Source: Paramylibacter ulvae (GTDB lineage: Bacteria > Pseudomonadota > Alphaproteobacteria > Rhodobacterales > Rhodobacteraceae). Taken from it: a stretch of DNA of 64,000 nt. The notes under the pieces are model-generated. The model was given only the letters and a program-made list of their open reading frames with translations, was not told the origin of the DNA and did not search any database. This document shows positions 26,752 through 36,605 of the stretch, in pieces. How positions within the stretch are numbered: position 1 is the first letter of the stretch; the number at the start of each line of letters is the position of its first letter. The DNA is taken from positions 1 to 64,000 of the forward strand of contig NZ_BMZF01000004.1 of NCBI RefSeq assembly GCF_014652655.1, in the 5' to 3' direction. The position numbers were made by a program, and so were the translations under genes.

Positions 26752-27831
26752 ATGAAAGATAAGACCATGACCAAAGACTACTCAGCGTTTTTTGGCGGCA
26801 ATTTGGGAACACCGCGCAAATTATCAACACTGGAAACCCAAGGCTGGAGCAGCTTTTTCGCACAGCAAACCGACGTGGATGAAATGGCCACGCATCCGCC
26901 GGTGCGGATTACACAGGTACACCGTAGCCTGTTTCAGGTAATGGGCGATGGTATTGATATGCAAATCCCCGCCCAGATAGATGCCACCGTGGGGGATTGG
27001 ATGTTGCTTGATCGCGATAGCCCTGCGCATAGCCGCCGATTGGAACGCAAATCCGTGATGAAGCGCCGCGCCGCGGGCCATGAGCGCGCCGTGCAATTGA
27101 TCGGGACTAATATCGACACCGCGTTTATCGTGACATCCTGTAACCAAGATTTCAACATTGCGCGGCTGGAACGCTATTTAGCGGTGGTTTTCGAGGCGGA
27201 TGTCACCCCCGTGATCATCCTGACCAAAGCGGATTTATGCGATGATGTTGAGACATATCGCACCCAAGCAGAAACGATATCCGATCTGGTGTCCGTTGTG
27301 GTTGTTGATGCGCGTAGTGACGATGTGACTGGGATTTTGTCCCAATGGTGCAAGCCTGGAAAAACCGTGGCCTTTGTTGGATCATCGGGCGTGGGGAAAT
27401 CCACGCTGACCAATGCATTATCCGCGGGCAATATCGCGACTCAAGGTATCCGCGAGGATGATGCAAAAGGGCGCCATACCACCACGCGGCGTCATCTGCA
27501 TTTTATCACCGATGGATGCGCGGTGTTGGACACGCCCGGTATGCGCGAATTGCAATTAACCGATGTGTCCGCAGGGTTGGAGGATGTGTTTGGCGATCTG
27601 GCCGATCTAGGGCGGCAATGTCATTTCAACGATTGCAAACATGAAAGCGAGCCAAAATGCGCGGTGCTGGCCGCCGTCGCCGATGGCACGGTTGATCCCG
27701 CACGATTGCAACGCTGGCGTAAATTGGTGGCAGAGGATGAATTTAATTCCACAAGCCTGTCAGAGCGGCGCGCCAAGGATAAATCATTTCAGAAAATGGT
27801 GAACCGTGCGATCAAGCAAAAGAAACGCTGA
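26752..27831 (+). CDS. rsgA: Ribosome small-subunit-dependent GTPase A
   Basis: Encodes 359 residues. The circularly permuted GTPase order is seen: N-terminal OB fold, then TKAD (G4), a G5 region, FVGSSGVGKSTLTNAL (G1), and DTPGMRE (G3). The C-terminal zinc finger is CHFNDCKHESEPKC. RsgA binds the 30S subunit and promotes late 16S maturation. The ATG at 26752 has AGGA two bases away, rather close; an ATG at 26767 (MTKDYSAF) is a plausible alternative start. Confidence 0.95.
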   Translation: MKDKTMTKDYSAFFGGNLGTPRKLSTLETQGWSSFFAQQTDVDEMATHPPVRITQVHRSLFQVMGDGIDMQIPAQIDATVGDWMLLDRDSPAHSRRLERKSVMKRRAAGHERAVQLIGTNIDTAFIVTSCNQDFNIARLERYLAVVFEADVTPVIILTKADLCDDVETYRTQAETISDLVSVVVVDARSDDVTGILSQWCKPGKTVAFVGSSGVGKSTLTNALSAGNIATQGIREDDAKGRHTTTRRHLHFITDGCAVLDTPGMRELQLTDVSAGLEDVFGDLADLGRQCHFNDCKHESEPKCAVLAAVADGTVDPARLQRWRKLVAEDEFNSTSLSERRAKDKSFQKMVNRAIKQKKR

Positions 27832-27844
27832 TTAACAGCGTTTC
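27822..27844. terminator. Hairpin spanning the two convergent stop codons
   Basis: GAAACGCTG (27822-27830) pairs perfectly with CAGCGTTTC (27836-27844) around ATTAA. The stem is built from the last codons of rsgA and of the minus-strand KAS III gene, whose stops adjoin at 27829-27834. On the minus strand it is followed by TTTCTTTT-like sequence, so it can terminate that transcript; plus-strand termination is weaker. Confidence 0.7.
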
Positions 27845-28953
27845 AACAACACGCTGCCAACGGAATAGCCTGCGCCAAAGGAACAGATCAAACCGATGTC
27901 GTCGGGTTTCATATCATCGGAATTTTTCGAAAATGCGATGATGGAACCCGCCGATGATGTATTGGCGTAATCTTGTAAAATATTGGGTTGTTCCGCTGGT
28001 TCTGGGACACGGCCCATGACCTTGCGCCCGATATAATCATTCATGGATTTGTTGGCTTGGTGCAACCACATGCGCGACAGTTGGGTGTTTTCAATGCCTT
28101 CATCCGCCATGTGTTGCAAAATATGGGCGCTGACCATTGGCACGACCTCTTTGAACACCTTGCGCCCGTTTTGCATAAACTGCATATCGCGGCGATCTTT
28201 CATGCCGTCGGGGCGGGTGCGGCGCAAGAAACCATCGTTGTTGCGGATGTTGTTGGAAAACTGTGTCGCACAACGTGTGGAGATAATTTCAAAATGATCG
28301 CCTGTTGCGTCTTCTTTGCGTTCAATCAAGGTTGCGGTGCACACATCGCCAAAAATGAAATGGCAATCGCGATCGCGCCATTCCAGATGCGCCGAACAAA
28401 TTTCGGGATTCACGACAAGTGCGCTTCGGATTGAGCCGCTGCGCACCATATCTGCTGCGGCTTGGATGCCGAATGTGGCACTGCTACAGGCGACATTCAT
28501 ATCAAAACCAAACCCTTTGATCCCCATCAAATCTTGGATTTCGACGGCAATGGCGGGGTATGCGCGTTCGTGGTTTGATGCCGCCACAATCACGGCATCA
28601 ACATCGGCGGCGGTTTTGCCCGCATCGGCCAATGCCTTGGCACAGGCATCAAGCGCCATTTCTGCCATGACACCTGGTTCATCGTCACTGCGCTGGCGCA
28701 GGCTTGGATGCATAATGTCGGGGTTCAAGATGCCCGTTTTATCCAAAACATAGCGCTGTTCGATGCCTGATGCGTTGAAAATGAACTCTGCATTCGACAT
28801 CGGCATTTCATCCACGTCACCCGATGCAATTTGATCGGCGTGATCCACGTTGAATTTTTGTGCATATGTATTAAAACACGCGACCAATTCGTCGTTCGTG
28901 ATGGTGTTTTCTGGCGTGAAAACGCCCGTGCCGGTGATCGCTGGTGTGTACAT
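27832..28953 (-). CDS. Beta-ketoacyl-ACP synthase III-family enzyme (long form)
   Basis: Encodes 373 residues, longer than FabH (about 320). The thiolase-fold catalytic triad is visible: C156 in NVACSSATFG, His in WLHQANKSMN and Asn in DYANTSSAGS. The insert between the N-terminal strands (NAEFIFNASGIEQRYV region) is seen in the long KAS III group, including a Pseudomonas enzyme that uses octanoyl-CoA. It therefore probably condenses an acyl-CoA with malonyl-ACP. The start at 28953 has GAGGGAGAA upstream. It is not in a fab cluster, suggesting a shunt or special primer role, which is inference. Confidence 0.85.
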   Translation of the reverse strand: MYTPAITGTGVFTPENTITNDELVACFNTYAQKFNVDHADQIASGDVDEMPMSNAEFIFNASGIEQRYVLDKTGILNPDIMHPSLRQRSDDEPGVMAEMALDACAKALADAGKTAADVDAVIVAASNHERAYPAIAVEIQDLMGIKGFGFDMNVACSSATFGIQAAADMVRSGSIRSALVVNPEICSAHLEWRDRDCHFIFGDVCTATLIERKEDATGDHFEIISTRCATQFSNNIRNNDGFLRRTRPDGMKDRRDMQFMQNGRKVFKEVVPMVSAHILQHMADEGIENTQLSRMWLHQANKSMNDYIGRKVMGRVPEPAEQPNILQDYANTSSAGSIIAFSKNSDDMKPDDIGLICSFGAGYSVGSVLLKRC

Positions 28954-29097
28954 GAATTTCTCCCTCATACCTAAATGATGGTTCGGGCGCGAATGGTCAA
29001 CCCGTTCGCCACGTCAAAGCGTGTGTTTCGTCACATGCAGGCACGCGGCATGATGATAGTGACGTAAACACAGTTTTAAATCATTTTAGGTGAAATC

Positions 29098-29694
29098 ATG
29101 GATATTATCGCAGCAGGCGAACTGGTTCGCCATGCCTATGCCAATACATTGTTAAACGTATCGCACCGATTTGATGTTGGTGGCGCACAGGCATTTTTCT
29201 TAGATGACGAAACACTGGTTATTCCAGGCAGCAATGAAATTTCGGATTACCCTGAATTCAATCTGGATATATCAAAGATCAAAGGCGACAGCGGGCGGTT
29301 TTATCACCGTGGGTTTTTACGCCACGCACAATTGGTGTTTACGTTTGCCAAAGGGTTACAACCCAAATTTGTAATCGGTCATTCGCTCGGCGGTGCCAGC
29401 GCGCAAATTGTCGGAAGCTCGCTTGGCATTCCCACGATTGCATTTGCATCGCCCAAGGTTTTAAGCGGCGCGAAAAAGGTTCGCGGTGAACATCATGTGG
29501 TGAATTACCAACGCATGGATGATCCGATTTGTTTTATGCCGCCGGGCAAAAAGAAGTTCCGCCATATTGGCAAAACCTATTGGATGGCACCCAATACGCT
29601 GGATATTGGGTTTAACCATAAGGTGTTGGAATATATCAAAATTATCAAGGCTGCGCGCACCAATCCCAAATTACCGCAACGTTGGCCGGTGTGA
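29098..29694 (+). CDS. Small lipase-like alpha/beta hydrolase
   Basis: Encodes 198 residues without a signal peptide. The nucleophile elbow FVIGHSLGGASAQIVG, a later Asp in YQRMDDPICFMPPG and a His in GFNHKVLEYI form a candidate triad in class 3 (Rhizomucor-type) lipase order. The protein is shorter than known lipases, lacking most of the lid. It begins 145 bp from the divergent KAS III gene and ends exactly before the convergent MAPEG gene. Substrate unknown. Confidence 0.72.
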   Translation: MDIIAAGELVRHAYANTLLNVSHRFDVGGAQAFFLDDETLVIPGSNEISDYPEFNLDISKIKGDSGRFYHRGFLRHAQLVFTFAKGLQPKFVIGHSLGGASAQIVGSSLGIPTIAFASPKVLSGAKKVRGEHHVVNYQRMDDPICFMPPGKKKFRHIGKTYWMAPNTLDIGFNHKVLEYIKIIKAARTNPKLPQRWPV

Positions 29695-30117
29695 TTACAT
29701 TAAGGCGATAATCGCCAAAAGCGCCAAGGCAAGATTGATCAACAAGCCCGCGACATAGGCAATTGTGCGCGGTCCACCCGCATCCGCACCCACGCGCATG
29801 ACGTAAAACACCCAGTGCAACATGCGCAACACCACGGCGCTGACCACCAGATAGGTTACCCAAACGGGGCTGGCACCCGCGATCATCGCCAAGAGCGATG
29901 CCGCCATCAGGGCAGAAAAATTTTCAACGCTGTTTTCGTGGCTGCGCACCACGCGAAATGTGCGGTGTTCAATGTTGCCGCGTACGGTGACGCCAGCGTC
30001 TTGCCCCGAAATCACGTTTTTCACAATACCTGCAATTGTGGCCTGTATCACCATGACAAATGACAAAACGGCAAGCGCCAACAGCGCGGTGGAATAATTT
30101 GCAACAAGTTCTGGCAT
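29695..30117 (-). CDS. MAPEG family membrane protein
   Basis: Encodes 140 residues with four membrane helices. The MAPEG pattern is seen as GNIEHRTFRVVRSHENSVENF, where the E-R-x-x-x-A-x-x-N-x-x-E region of glutathione-dependent enzymes lies, followed by LRMLHWVFYVMR. Eukaryotic relatives are leukotriene C4 and prostaglandin E synthases and microsomal glutathione transferases; bacterial roles are mostly unknown. The ATG at 30117 has an ideal AGGAGG ribosome site 5-6 nt upstream. Its stop abuts the lipase-like gene's stop. Confidence 0.88.
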   Translation of the reverse strand: MPELVANYSTALLALAVLSFVMVIQATIAGIVKNVISGQDAGVTVRGNIEHRTFRVVRSHENSVENFSALMAASLLAMIAGASPVWVTYLVVSAVVLRMLHWVFYVMRVGADAGGPRTIAYVAGLLINLALALLAIIALM

Positions 30118-30225
30118 GGTTTCCTCCTGTTTTGACAATAGGGTATCGAAAATGCGTGAAAAATCAAAACGTTTTGTGAAACTGCATGTCTCGCGTTGGT
30201 GGAATACACGTGGTAGTTTGTTGCC

Positions 30226-30648
30226 ATGAAACATGCGTCGGTGATCATGAATTGGTTGGTTTTTGGTGGGATTGGTTTAATCACCTATCTGGGGGCGCCG
30301 ACACGCATTGAACCTGCAAAGCCTGCCCCAAATGCTACGTTTTCAGGCGTGGTGAAATGGGTGACGGATGGCGATACATTTTTGGTCGATGGGCATGATT
30401 GGCCTGTGCGGGTTTGGGGCATTGATGCGCCAGAACGCGATACCGATGCAGGGGTTACATCGCGTGCATATTTAACCGATATGATCAAGGGGCAGGTCGT
30501 GCGCTGTGATAAAGTGGTTGTCGATCAATATAAGCGCACGGTTGCGCGGTGTTATCAGGGCGACAATGATATTGGCGCCATGATGATCGCGACAAGACAG
30601 GCGCAGGAATATTGCAGTTTTAGCAATGGGGCATATGGCACCTGTTAA
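30226..30648 (+). CDS. Thermonuclease-family (SNase-like) nuclease, membrane-anchored or secreted
   Basis: Encodes 140 residues. An N-terminal hydrophobic stretch (about 5-23) serves as signal or anchor. The SNase OB fold has VTDGDTFLV (metal-binding Asp), VRVWGIDAPERD (catalytic Arg and Asp) and DQYKRTVARCY (second Arg). It probably cleaves DNA or RNA in the periplasm. The product has an unusually Cys-rich C-terminus (YCSFSNGAYGTC), which could form a disulfide. The start may be 30226 or 30247. A strong bidirectional terminator follows. Confidence 0.85.
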   Translation: MKHASVIMNWLVFGGIGLITYLGAPTRIEPAKPAPNATFSGVVKWVTDGDTFLVDGHDWPVRVWGIDAPERDTDAGVTSRAYLTDMIKGQVVRCDKVVVDQYKRTVARCYQGDNDIGAMMIATRQAQEYCSFSNGAYGTC

Positions 30649-30652
30649 ACGC

Positions 30653-30682
30653 AAAACGCCCGAACGGATGCTCGGGCGTTTT
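30653..30682. terminator. Bidirectional terminator between the nuclease gene and carB
   Basis: AAAACGCCCGA (30653-30663) and TCGGGCGTTTT (30672-30682) form a perfect 11-bp stem around an 8-nt loop; A- and T-runs on either side allow termination on both strands of the converging genes. Confidence 0.92.
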
Positions 30683-30700
30683 GATTGATATTCAACAGGT

Positions 30701-33700
30701 TTAATAATTTTGCAGCGCGTTCACTTCGATTTCACTCTCGCTCATATTGCGGATTGCCTTGGCGGCGGCGTTACTGGCAGCGGCGGTGGTGTAATATGCG
30801 ATTTTACCGTAAAGCGCGGCAGATCGAATATCGCGGCTATCTTCCAATGATTGCGACCCTTCGGTGGTGTTAAAGATCAGATCAACACCGCCGTCTTTGA
30901 GCGTATCAACAATATTCGGGCGACCCTCGAATACCTTTAAGACTTTGGTGTTTTTGATGCCATTCTCGGTCAGCCACGTTGACGTGCCACCCGTGGCAAG
31001 GATGTTAAACCCAAGGTCAGACAAGATTGTTGCCGCCTCTGAAATCAGCGGGGTTTTATCCAAATCTTTGATTGAAATGAACACAGTGCCCGATGATGGT
31101 AACGGTGTACCCGCACCCAATTGTGATTTCAAAAATGCGCGTTCAAAGGTTTTGTCCAACCCCATCACCTCGCCAGTGGAGCGCATTTCTGGTCCCAACA
31201 ATGGATCAACACCGGGGAAACGGTTGAATGGCAATACCGCCTCTTTCACCGCGAAATGATCGGGGTGGGGTGATTTCAATTCAAAATTGGTCAGCGGTTC
31301 ACCTGCCATCACACGCGCCGCAATGGATGCAATCGGGCTGTTAATCGCCTTGGCCACGAATGGCACGGTACGTGATGCACGCGGGTTGACCTCTAGGATG
31401 AAAATTTCGCCATCTTTGATGGCGAATTGCACGTTCATCAGACCAACCACGTTGAGGCCAATTGCCATTGCTTCGGTTTGGCGTTTCATTTCCTCGATCA
31501 GGTCATCGGACAATGAATAGGGTGGCAATGAACACGCACTGTCGCCTGAATGTACGCCTGCTTCTTCGATATGTTGCATGATGCCTGCGACATGGACATT
31601 CTTGCCATCAGACAGCGCGTCAACGTCAACCTCTATCGCGCCAACGAGATAGCTGTCGAGCAATACGGGGCTGTCGCCTGATACATTCACCGCGGTGGTG
31701 ATATAGCGTTTCAGTTGCGCATCATCGCGCACGATTTCCATCGCACGACCACCCAAAACATAAGATGGGCGAATGACCAGCGGGTATCCAACATCCTGTG
31801 CGATTTCAAACGCCTGTTCGGGCGAGCTGGCGATACCATTGTATGGTTGTTTCAGATCCAGATCATGGAGCAATTGTTGGAACCGCTCGCGATCCTCTGC
31901 CAGATCAATCGCATCGGGGGTTGTACCCAGAATTGGAATGCCTTCGGCCTCTAAATCATTGGCGAGTTTCAGGGGGGTTTGGCCGCCAAACTGTACGATC
32001 ACACCATGAAGTGTTCCGTTTTCCTGTTCCACGCGCAGGATCTCCATCACGTTTTCCATGGTCAGCGGTTCGAAATACAAACGATCCGATGTGTCGTAAT
32101 CGGTGGATACCGTTTCGGGGTTACAGTTCACCATGATGGTTTCATAACCCGCATCTGTCAGCGCATAACACGCATGACAACAGCAGTAATCAAATTCGAT
32201 GCCTTGGCCGATGCGGTTTGGTCCACCGCCCAGAATGACAACCTTTTTGGCGTCTGATGGGCGTGCTTCGCATTCGACCTCGCCCATCGCATCTGATTCA
32301 TATGTTGAATACATATATGGCGTTTGGGCCTCGAATTCGGCAGCACAGGTATCAATGCGTTTGAATACGGCGGTAACGCCCGCCTTTGTACGGGTGATGC
32401 GGATATCGCGTTCGGCTTGGCCTGTTAATGTGGCAAGGCGTGCATCAGAAAAGCCGTACATTTTCACACGGCGCAGTGCCGCGGTTTCTGTTGGCAATCC
32501 GTTTTCGCGAATGTCATTTTCCATATCAATGATTTCGCGGATACGCGCAAGGAACCAAGGATCGAATGATGTGACCTCGTTGATTTCATCATTGGTCAGC
32601 CCATGACGCATGGCCTGTGCAATCAGTAACATACGGTCTGGTGTTTGTTTGCTGATCGCTTTGATGATCGCGGATTTTTCGGGTGCACCTTCGATGATTT
32701 GTTCATCAAAACCTGACAGGCCAGTTTCCATCGATGCCAATGCTTTTTGCAATGATTCATGGATTGTACGCCCGATTGACATCACCTCGCCCACGGATTT
32801 CATCGCTGTGGTCAATGATGCTTCGGCACCTGGGAATTTTTCAAATGCGAAACGTGGGATTTTGGTGACCACGTAATCAATGGATGGTTCAAACGATGCT
32901 GGTGTCACCTTGGTGATGTCGTTGTCGAGTTCATCCAATGTGTAACCAACCGCCAGTTTTGCGGCGATTTTTGCAATCGGGAAACCTGTGGCCTTGGATG
33001 CAAGTGCAGATGAACGAGACACACGTGGGTTCATTTCAATCACAACCATACGTCCATCGGCTGGGTTTACCGACCACTGGACATTGGAGCCACCCGTTTC
33101 CACACCAATTTCACGCAGTACATTAATCGAATGTGTCCGCATCATTTGATATTCTTTATCCGTCAGGGTTAGGGCAGGGGCGACAGTGATACTATCGCCT
33201 GTGTGGACACCCATTGGATCGATGTTTTCAATCGCACAAACGATAATGGCGTTGTCCGCTTTGTCGCGCACCACTTCCATTTCGTATTCTTTCCAACCCA
33301 ACAACGATTCATCAATCAAGATTTGATTAACGGGGCTGGCATCAATGCCGCTGGCACAGATTTTTTCGTAATCTTCGCGGTTATAGGCAATACCGCCACC
33401 CGTACCACCCATGGTGAATGCGGGGCGAATGATTGCCGGCAGACCAACCGTTTCAATGGCGGCCATTGCCTCTTCCATTGATTCAGCGATTGTGGCGCGC
33501 GGGTTTTCGATGCCCAAACGATCCATTGCCTCGCGGAATAATTTGCGATCTTCGGCCATTTCAATCGCCTTGCGATCCGCACCGATCAATTCGATGTTGA
33601 ATTTTTCAAGTGTGCCGTCTTCGTCTAATGAAAGGGCGGTGTTCAAACCTGTTTGCCCGCCCATCGTGGGCAAGAGAACCATTTTATCATTGGGGTGTAG

Positions 33701-33949
33701 ATTGATTTCTTTTTCAATGATTTTTGCGACGACCTCTGGTGTGATGGGCTCGATATAGGTGGCATCGGCCATATTTGGGTCGGTCATAATCGTGGCAGGA
33801 TTGGAATTGACCAAGACCACGCGGTAACCTTCTTCTTTGAGCGCCTTACAGGCCTGTGCACCAGAATAGTCGAATTCGCAGGCTTGGCCGATAATAATGG
33901 GGCCCGCACCGATGATCATAACTGTGTTGATGTCGGTTCTTTTTGGCAT
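30701..33949 (-). CDS. carB: Carbamoyl-phosphate synthase large subunit
   Basis: Encodes 1082 residues, full length. Two homologous ATP-grasp halves are evident, each starting with a 'I-I-G-A/G-G-P' loop: [20 protein letters not shown] and [29 protein letters not shown] marks the first carboxyphosphate ATP site; [12 protein letters not shown] marks the carbamate site. The C-terminal allosteric domain follows [21 protein letters not shown]. It makes carbamoyl phosphate from glutamine-derived ammonia, bicarbonate and two ATP for pyrimidines and arginine. The ATG at 33949 (MPKRTDI) is the usual start. carA is not in the window. Confidence 0.98.
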   Translation of the reverse strand: MPKRTDINTVMIIGAGPIIIGQACEFDYSGAQACKALKEEGYRVVLVNSNPATIMTDPNMADATYIEPITPEVVAKIIEKEINLHPNDKMVLLPTMGGQTGLNTALSLDEDGTLEKFNIELIGADRKAIEMAEDRKLFREAMDRLGIENPRATIAESMEEAMAAIETVGLPAIIRPAFTMGGTGGGIAYNREDYEKICASGIDASPVNQILIDESLLGWKEYEMEVVRDKADNAIIVCAIENIDPMGVHTGDSITVAPALTLTDKEYQMMRTHSINVLREIGVETGGSNVQWSVNPADGRMVVIEMNPRVSRSSALASKATGFPIAKIAAKLAVGYTLDELDNDITKVTPASFEPSIDYVVTKIPRFAFEKFPGAEASLTTAMKSVGEVMSIGRTIHESLQKALASMETGLSGFDEQIIEGAPEKSAIIKAISKQTPDRMLLIAQAMRHGLTNDEINEVTSFDPWFLARIREIIDMENDIRENGLPTETAALRRVKMYGFSDARLATLTGQAERDIRITRTKAGVTAVFKRIDTCAAEFEAQTPYMYSTYESDAMGEVECEARPSDAKKVVILGGGPNRIGQGIEFDYCCCHACYALTDAGYETIMVNCNPETVSTDYDTSDRLYFEPLTMENVMEILRVEQENGTLHGVIVQFGGQTPLKLANDLEAEGIPILGTTPDAIDLAEDRERFQQLLHDLDLKQPYNGIASSPEQAFEIAQDVGYPLVIRPSYVLGGRAMEIVRDDAQLKRYITTAVNVSGDSPVLLDSYLVGAIEVDVDALSDGKNVHVAGIMQHIEEAGVHSGDSACSLPPYSLSDDLIEEMKRQTEAMAIGLNVVGLMNVQFAIKDGEIFILEVNPRASRTVPFVAKAINSPIASIAARVMAGEPLTNFELKSPHPDHFAVKEAVLPFNRFPGVDPLLGPEMRSTGEVMGLDKTFERAFLKSQLGAGTPLPSSGTVFISIKDLDKTPLISEAATILSDLGFNILATGGTSTWLTENGIKNTKVLKVFEGRPNIVDTLKDGGVDLIFNTTEGSQSLEDSRDIRSAALYGKIAYYTTAAASNAAAKAIRNMSESEIEVNALQNY

Positions 33950-34268
33950 AGCGCGTGGCCCCTGATGGTGTGCATGTCCAATCCCGTGGCAGCGGAATCG
34001 CCGTGCAGTTTGCAAATTATCGTGGGTGTAATGATTTGGCGCGTTTGGTTCAAGGATGAATTGCGCGGATTTACGTGTTTTTTAAAGGTTCGAATGCCTG
34101 CGGCGCGGATATTTGGAACATTTGGAAAATGGAGGATGCCATAGGCGAAGTGTATATATGTTGAGGTTGTTGTTGAGGCAGATGGTTGTTACGCTTGAAA
34201 GGATAATTGATGTGTAAGATTGAGAGTATTTTATCACGCTGCGCCATATCGCAATAATCGTATCCGCA
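33950..34268. other. Intergenic region upstream of carB and of the TPR gene
   Basis: 319 bp with no supported ORF. It must contain the carB promoter on the minus strand. A dispersed repeat copy lies at 34097-34114 (listed separately). The part next to the TPR gene is AT-rich. Confidence 0.5.
34097..34114 (+). repeat. Copy 1 of an 18-bp dispersed intergenic repeat
   Basis: CCTGCGGCGCGGATATTT occurs here and again, identically, at 54243-54260; both copies are followed by a less conserved tail with AAAATGG and GGGAG/GGAGGA. Similar intergenic elements are common after genes in Rhodobacteraceae genomes. Function unknown. Confidence 0.7.
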
Positions 34269-35372
34269 ATGGCGATATCCCTGACGATTTTTAATGCCAC
34301 CCGAAAGCCCGTTTTGATAATCCGACCCATCGTGGCGGAGCATAATGGATGTGTTAACAACAAACAAAAAGCCGCTGATATTATTGCGGCCTGTACCAAG
34401 GTTTCAGCGCGTGATGTCGATGAAACGTTTGAACATCAGTATTATAAAAGCCGCGCTTGGGCGCATAGGCGGGCGGGCGATTACGACAAAGCGTTATCCG
34501 ACATTGACGCGGCGATTACATTGCAGCCCAAGAATGTGAATGATTTGGAATAGCGGGCGTATATCCACAACGCAGCAGGTGATATTGATGCGGCAGAGGC
34601 CGATTTTGAAACGGCAATTGCGTTGCGGCCAACGCGGTTCCACACATATTTGAACCGTGCAAAGTTTTATAAAAAACGCGGTGAATATGGCAAAGCATTG
34701 CGTGATTTTCAGCAGGTGCTGGAAATGAAACCTTCGAATTACGCCGCACTAAATGGTGTTTCGGCAATGCATTTGAAAGCGCAAAATTATGACCAGTTGG
34801 TTGGCTTTTTGAACGAAACCGCACAACGGTGGGAGAACAAACAGCTGCCATATTTTTTTCTTGGTTTGTTACATGTTCAACAGACGGGCGATTATGAAAA
34901 GGCATTGGCGGCATTCACCACAGTAGCACAATTGGAGCCAGAACATGAAGCAAGGCATATCCTGTTGGCAATGGCGCATTTTAAGTTGAACGATGATACA
35001 CAAGCAAAGATTTATATCGAGAAAGATGTGGAAGCAGCGTTGCTCGCACGAGCAGCTCGAAGTGACCTATGGGATACGTTTCTATTTTTCTTCGGCAAAC
35101 ACATCTTGGGTATGGATACAGATGAATTGATCCGTGGGGTAGCATATAGTGCCGCTGGACGCCCCGAAGAAGGCGCGCGGGCGTTTGCAAGGTTCATTGA
35201 AAAGGGCGGTGTTGCGTCGCGAAAGGCGATGAATGCAATGTTTCAAGAGCAGGGCATTGAGCCAATCTCTGAATCGCCAATTGATAATGCAAACATTACG
35301 CAAAACCTGCGTGAACTTGCCAACAAGATAGAACAGTTATTCTCATTAGAAGAGCTTGCAAAGAAGTTGTAA
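34269..35372 (+). pseudogene. Tetratricopeptide-repeat protein gene interrupted by an in-frame TAG
   Basis: One frame encodes a TPR protein from 34269 to 35372 except for a TAG at 34551-34553. The codons on both sides continue the same 34-residue repeat pattern: SRAWAHRRAGDYDKALSDID before it, then, directly after it, RAYIHNAAGDIDAAEADFET and NRAKFYKKRGEYGKALRDFQ. The stop stands at the repeat position just before the conserved R. Without the stop the product would be 367 residues. The N-terminus is also poor: a weak hydrophobic start and no clear ribosome site. Options are a recent pseudogene, amber readthrough, or a separate downstream product starting at an alternative codon near 34623. 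The downstream half is otherwise intact for 270 codons, so any decay is recent. A sequencing error cannot be excluded. Confidence 0.75.
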
Positions 35373-35450
35373 TACGCGGCATATTTCACGTTTCTCTCTG
35401 GCATAGATGTGATCGGGTGATTACATAGGTGTGCAAGTAAGGGATGGCGT

Positions 35451-36605
35451 GTGAGCGAGCGGTTTATCATATTTGACACGGGGCCAAATGGTGATTTGGC
35501 GGGATTTGTTGATCCAAGCGAAGTGATTGTCGCATGGGACGCGGACGATGTGGCGGATGCGTTTGCGCGCATCGAGGCGGCGCGAGCGGCTGGTAAATGG
35601 CTGGCGGGGTTTGCGTCATACGAGCTTGGCTATGTGTTTGAGCCGCGATTGGCGCCGCGTATGCCAGAGGGACGGCAAAGCCCGTTGTTATGTTTTGGCG
35701 TGTTTGATGGTGTGGAAATGGCCGCAACGCGTGGGTTGATGCATCGCGCACAAAGTGAAGCGGCGCAAGCGACACTGGATGCGCCAAGCCCCAAATGGTC
35801 AGCGGATGAATATGGTACTGCATTTGCGCAGGTGGCGGAATATATCGCCGCTGGTGATTTTTATCAGACCAATCTGACATTCCCGATGGACAGTAAATTC
35901 AAAGGTTCGCCCCTTGGTCTTTACGCCGCATTGCGCCATGGGCAGCCTGTGAATTATGGTGGGATTGTTCAACTGGGGCAGGGGCCGATATTGGTGAGCC
36001 GCTCGCCAGAGCTGTTTTTCAAAGTGGACGCAGCGGGTGTGATTTCAACGCGCCCGATGAAAGGCACGGTACCACGGGGCAAGACCGCGGGTGAGGATGC
36101 CGATCTCAAAGCATTCTTGCAAAGTGATGAGAAAAACCGTGCGGAAAACCTGATGATTGTGGATTTGTTGCGCAATGATATTTCACGCGTGGCCAAGGTG
36201 GGATCGGTGCGTGTGCCTGAATTGTTCACCATCGAGAGTTACGCCACCGTGCATCAGATGACATCGCTGGTCGAGGCGGATTTGCAAGATGGGTTAAGCG
36301 TAGAAGATCTGTTTCAAGCGCTGTTCCCCTGTGGATCGATCACAGGCGCGCCCAAGTTGCGCGCGATGGAAGTGATTAATGATCTGGAACCATTCCCGCG
36401 TGATATTTATTGCGGGTCCATTGGGTGGATCGCACCATCTGGGGAAATGGCGTTTAATGTGGCAATCCGCACATTAAGCCTGTTTGACGATCAATCGGTG
36501 CGACTAAACGTAGGTGGCGGGGTTGTTTATGATTCAACCGCGGACAGCGAATATGAGGAAGCATTGTGGAAAGCACGCTATACCAAAATTCGCCCGATGG
36601 GCTGA
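35451..36605 (+). CDS. pabB: Aminodeoxychorismate synthase component I
   Basis: Encodes 384 residues beginning with GTG preceded by AAGGGA. The chorismate-binding domain has SRSPELFF, STRPMKGTVPRG, ENLMIVDLLRNDISRVAKVG, PCGSITGAPKLRAMEVI and YCGSIGW. It converts chorismate with ammonia to 4-amino-4-deoxychorismate for folate synthesis. It overlaps pabC by 40 nt, so the two steps to p-aminobenzoate are coupled. The glutaminase PabA is not encoded here. The N-terminal tryptophan-pocket region is short, as expected for PabB rather than TrpE. Confidence 0.93.
   Translation: MSERFIIFDTGPNGDLAGFVDPSEVIVAWDADDVADAFARIEAARAAGKWLAGFASYELGYVFEPRLAPRMPEGRQSPLLCFGVFDGVEMAATRGLMHRAQSEAAQATLDAPSPKWSADEYGTAFAQVAEYIAAGDFYQTNLTFPMDSKFKGSPLGLYAALRHGQPVNYGGIVQLGQGPILVSRSPELFFKVDAAGVISTRPMKGTVPRGKTAGEDADLKAFLQSDEKNRAENLMIVDLLRNDISRVAKVGSVRVPELFTIESYATVHQMTSLVEADLQDGLSVEDLFQALFPCGSITGAPKLRAMEVINDLEPFPRDIYCGSIGWIAPSGEMAFNVAIRTLSLFDDQSVRLNVGGGVVYDSTADSEYEEALWKARYTKIRPMG

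Noticed and set aside
26612-26863. 83-codon minus-strand frame before rsgA
   Set aside because: Overlaps the 5' end of rsgA and has no recognisable features.
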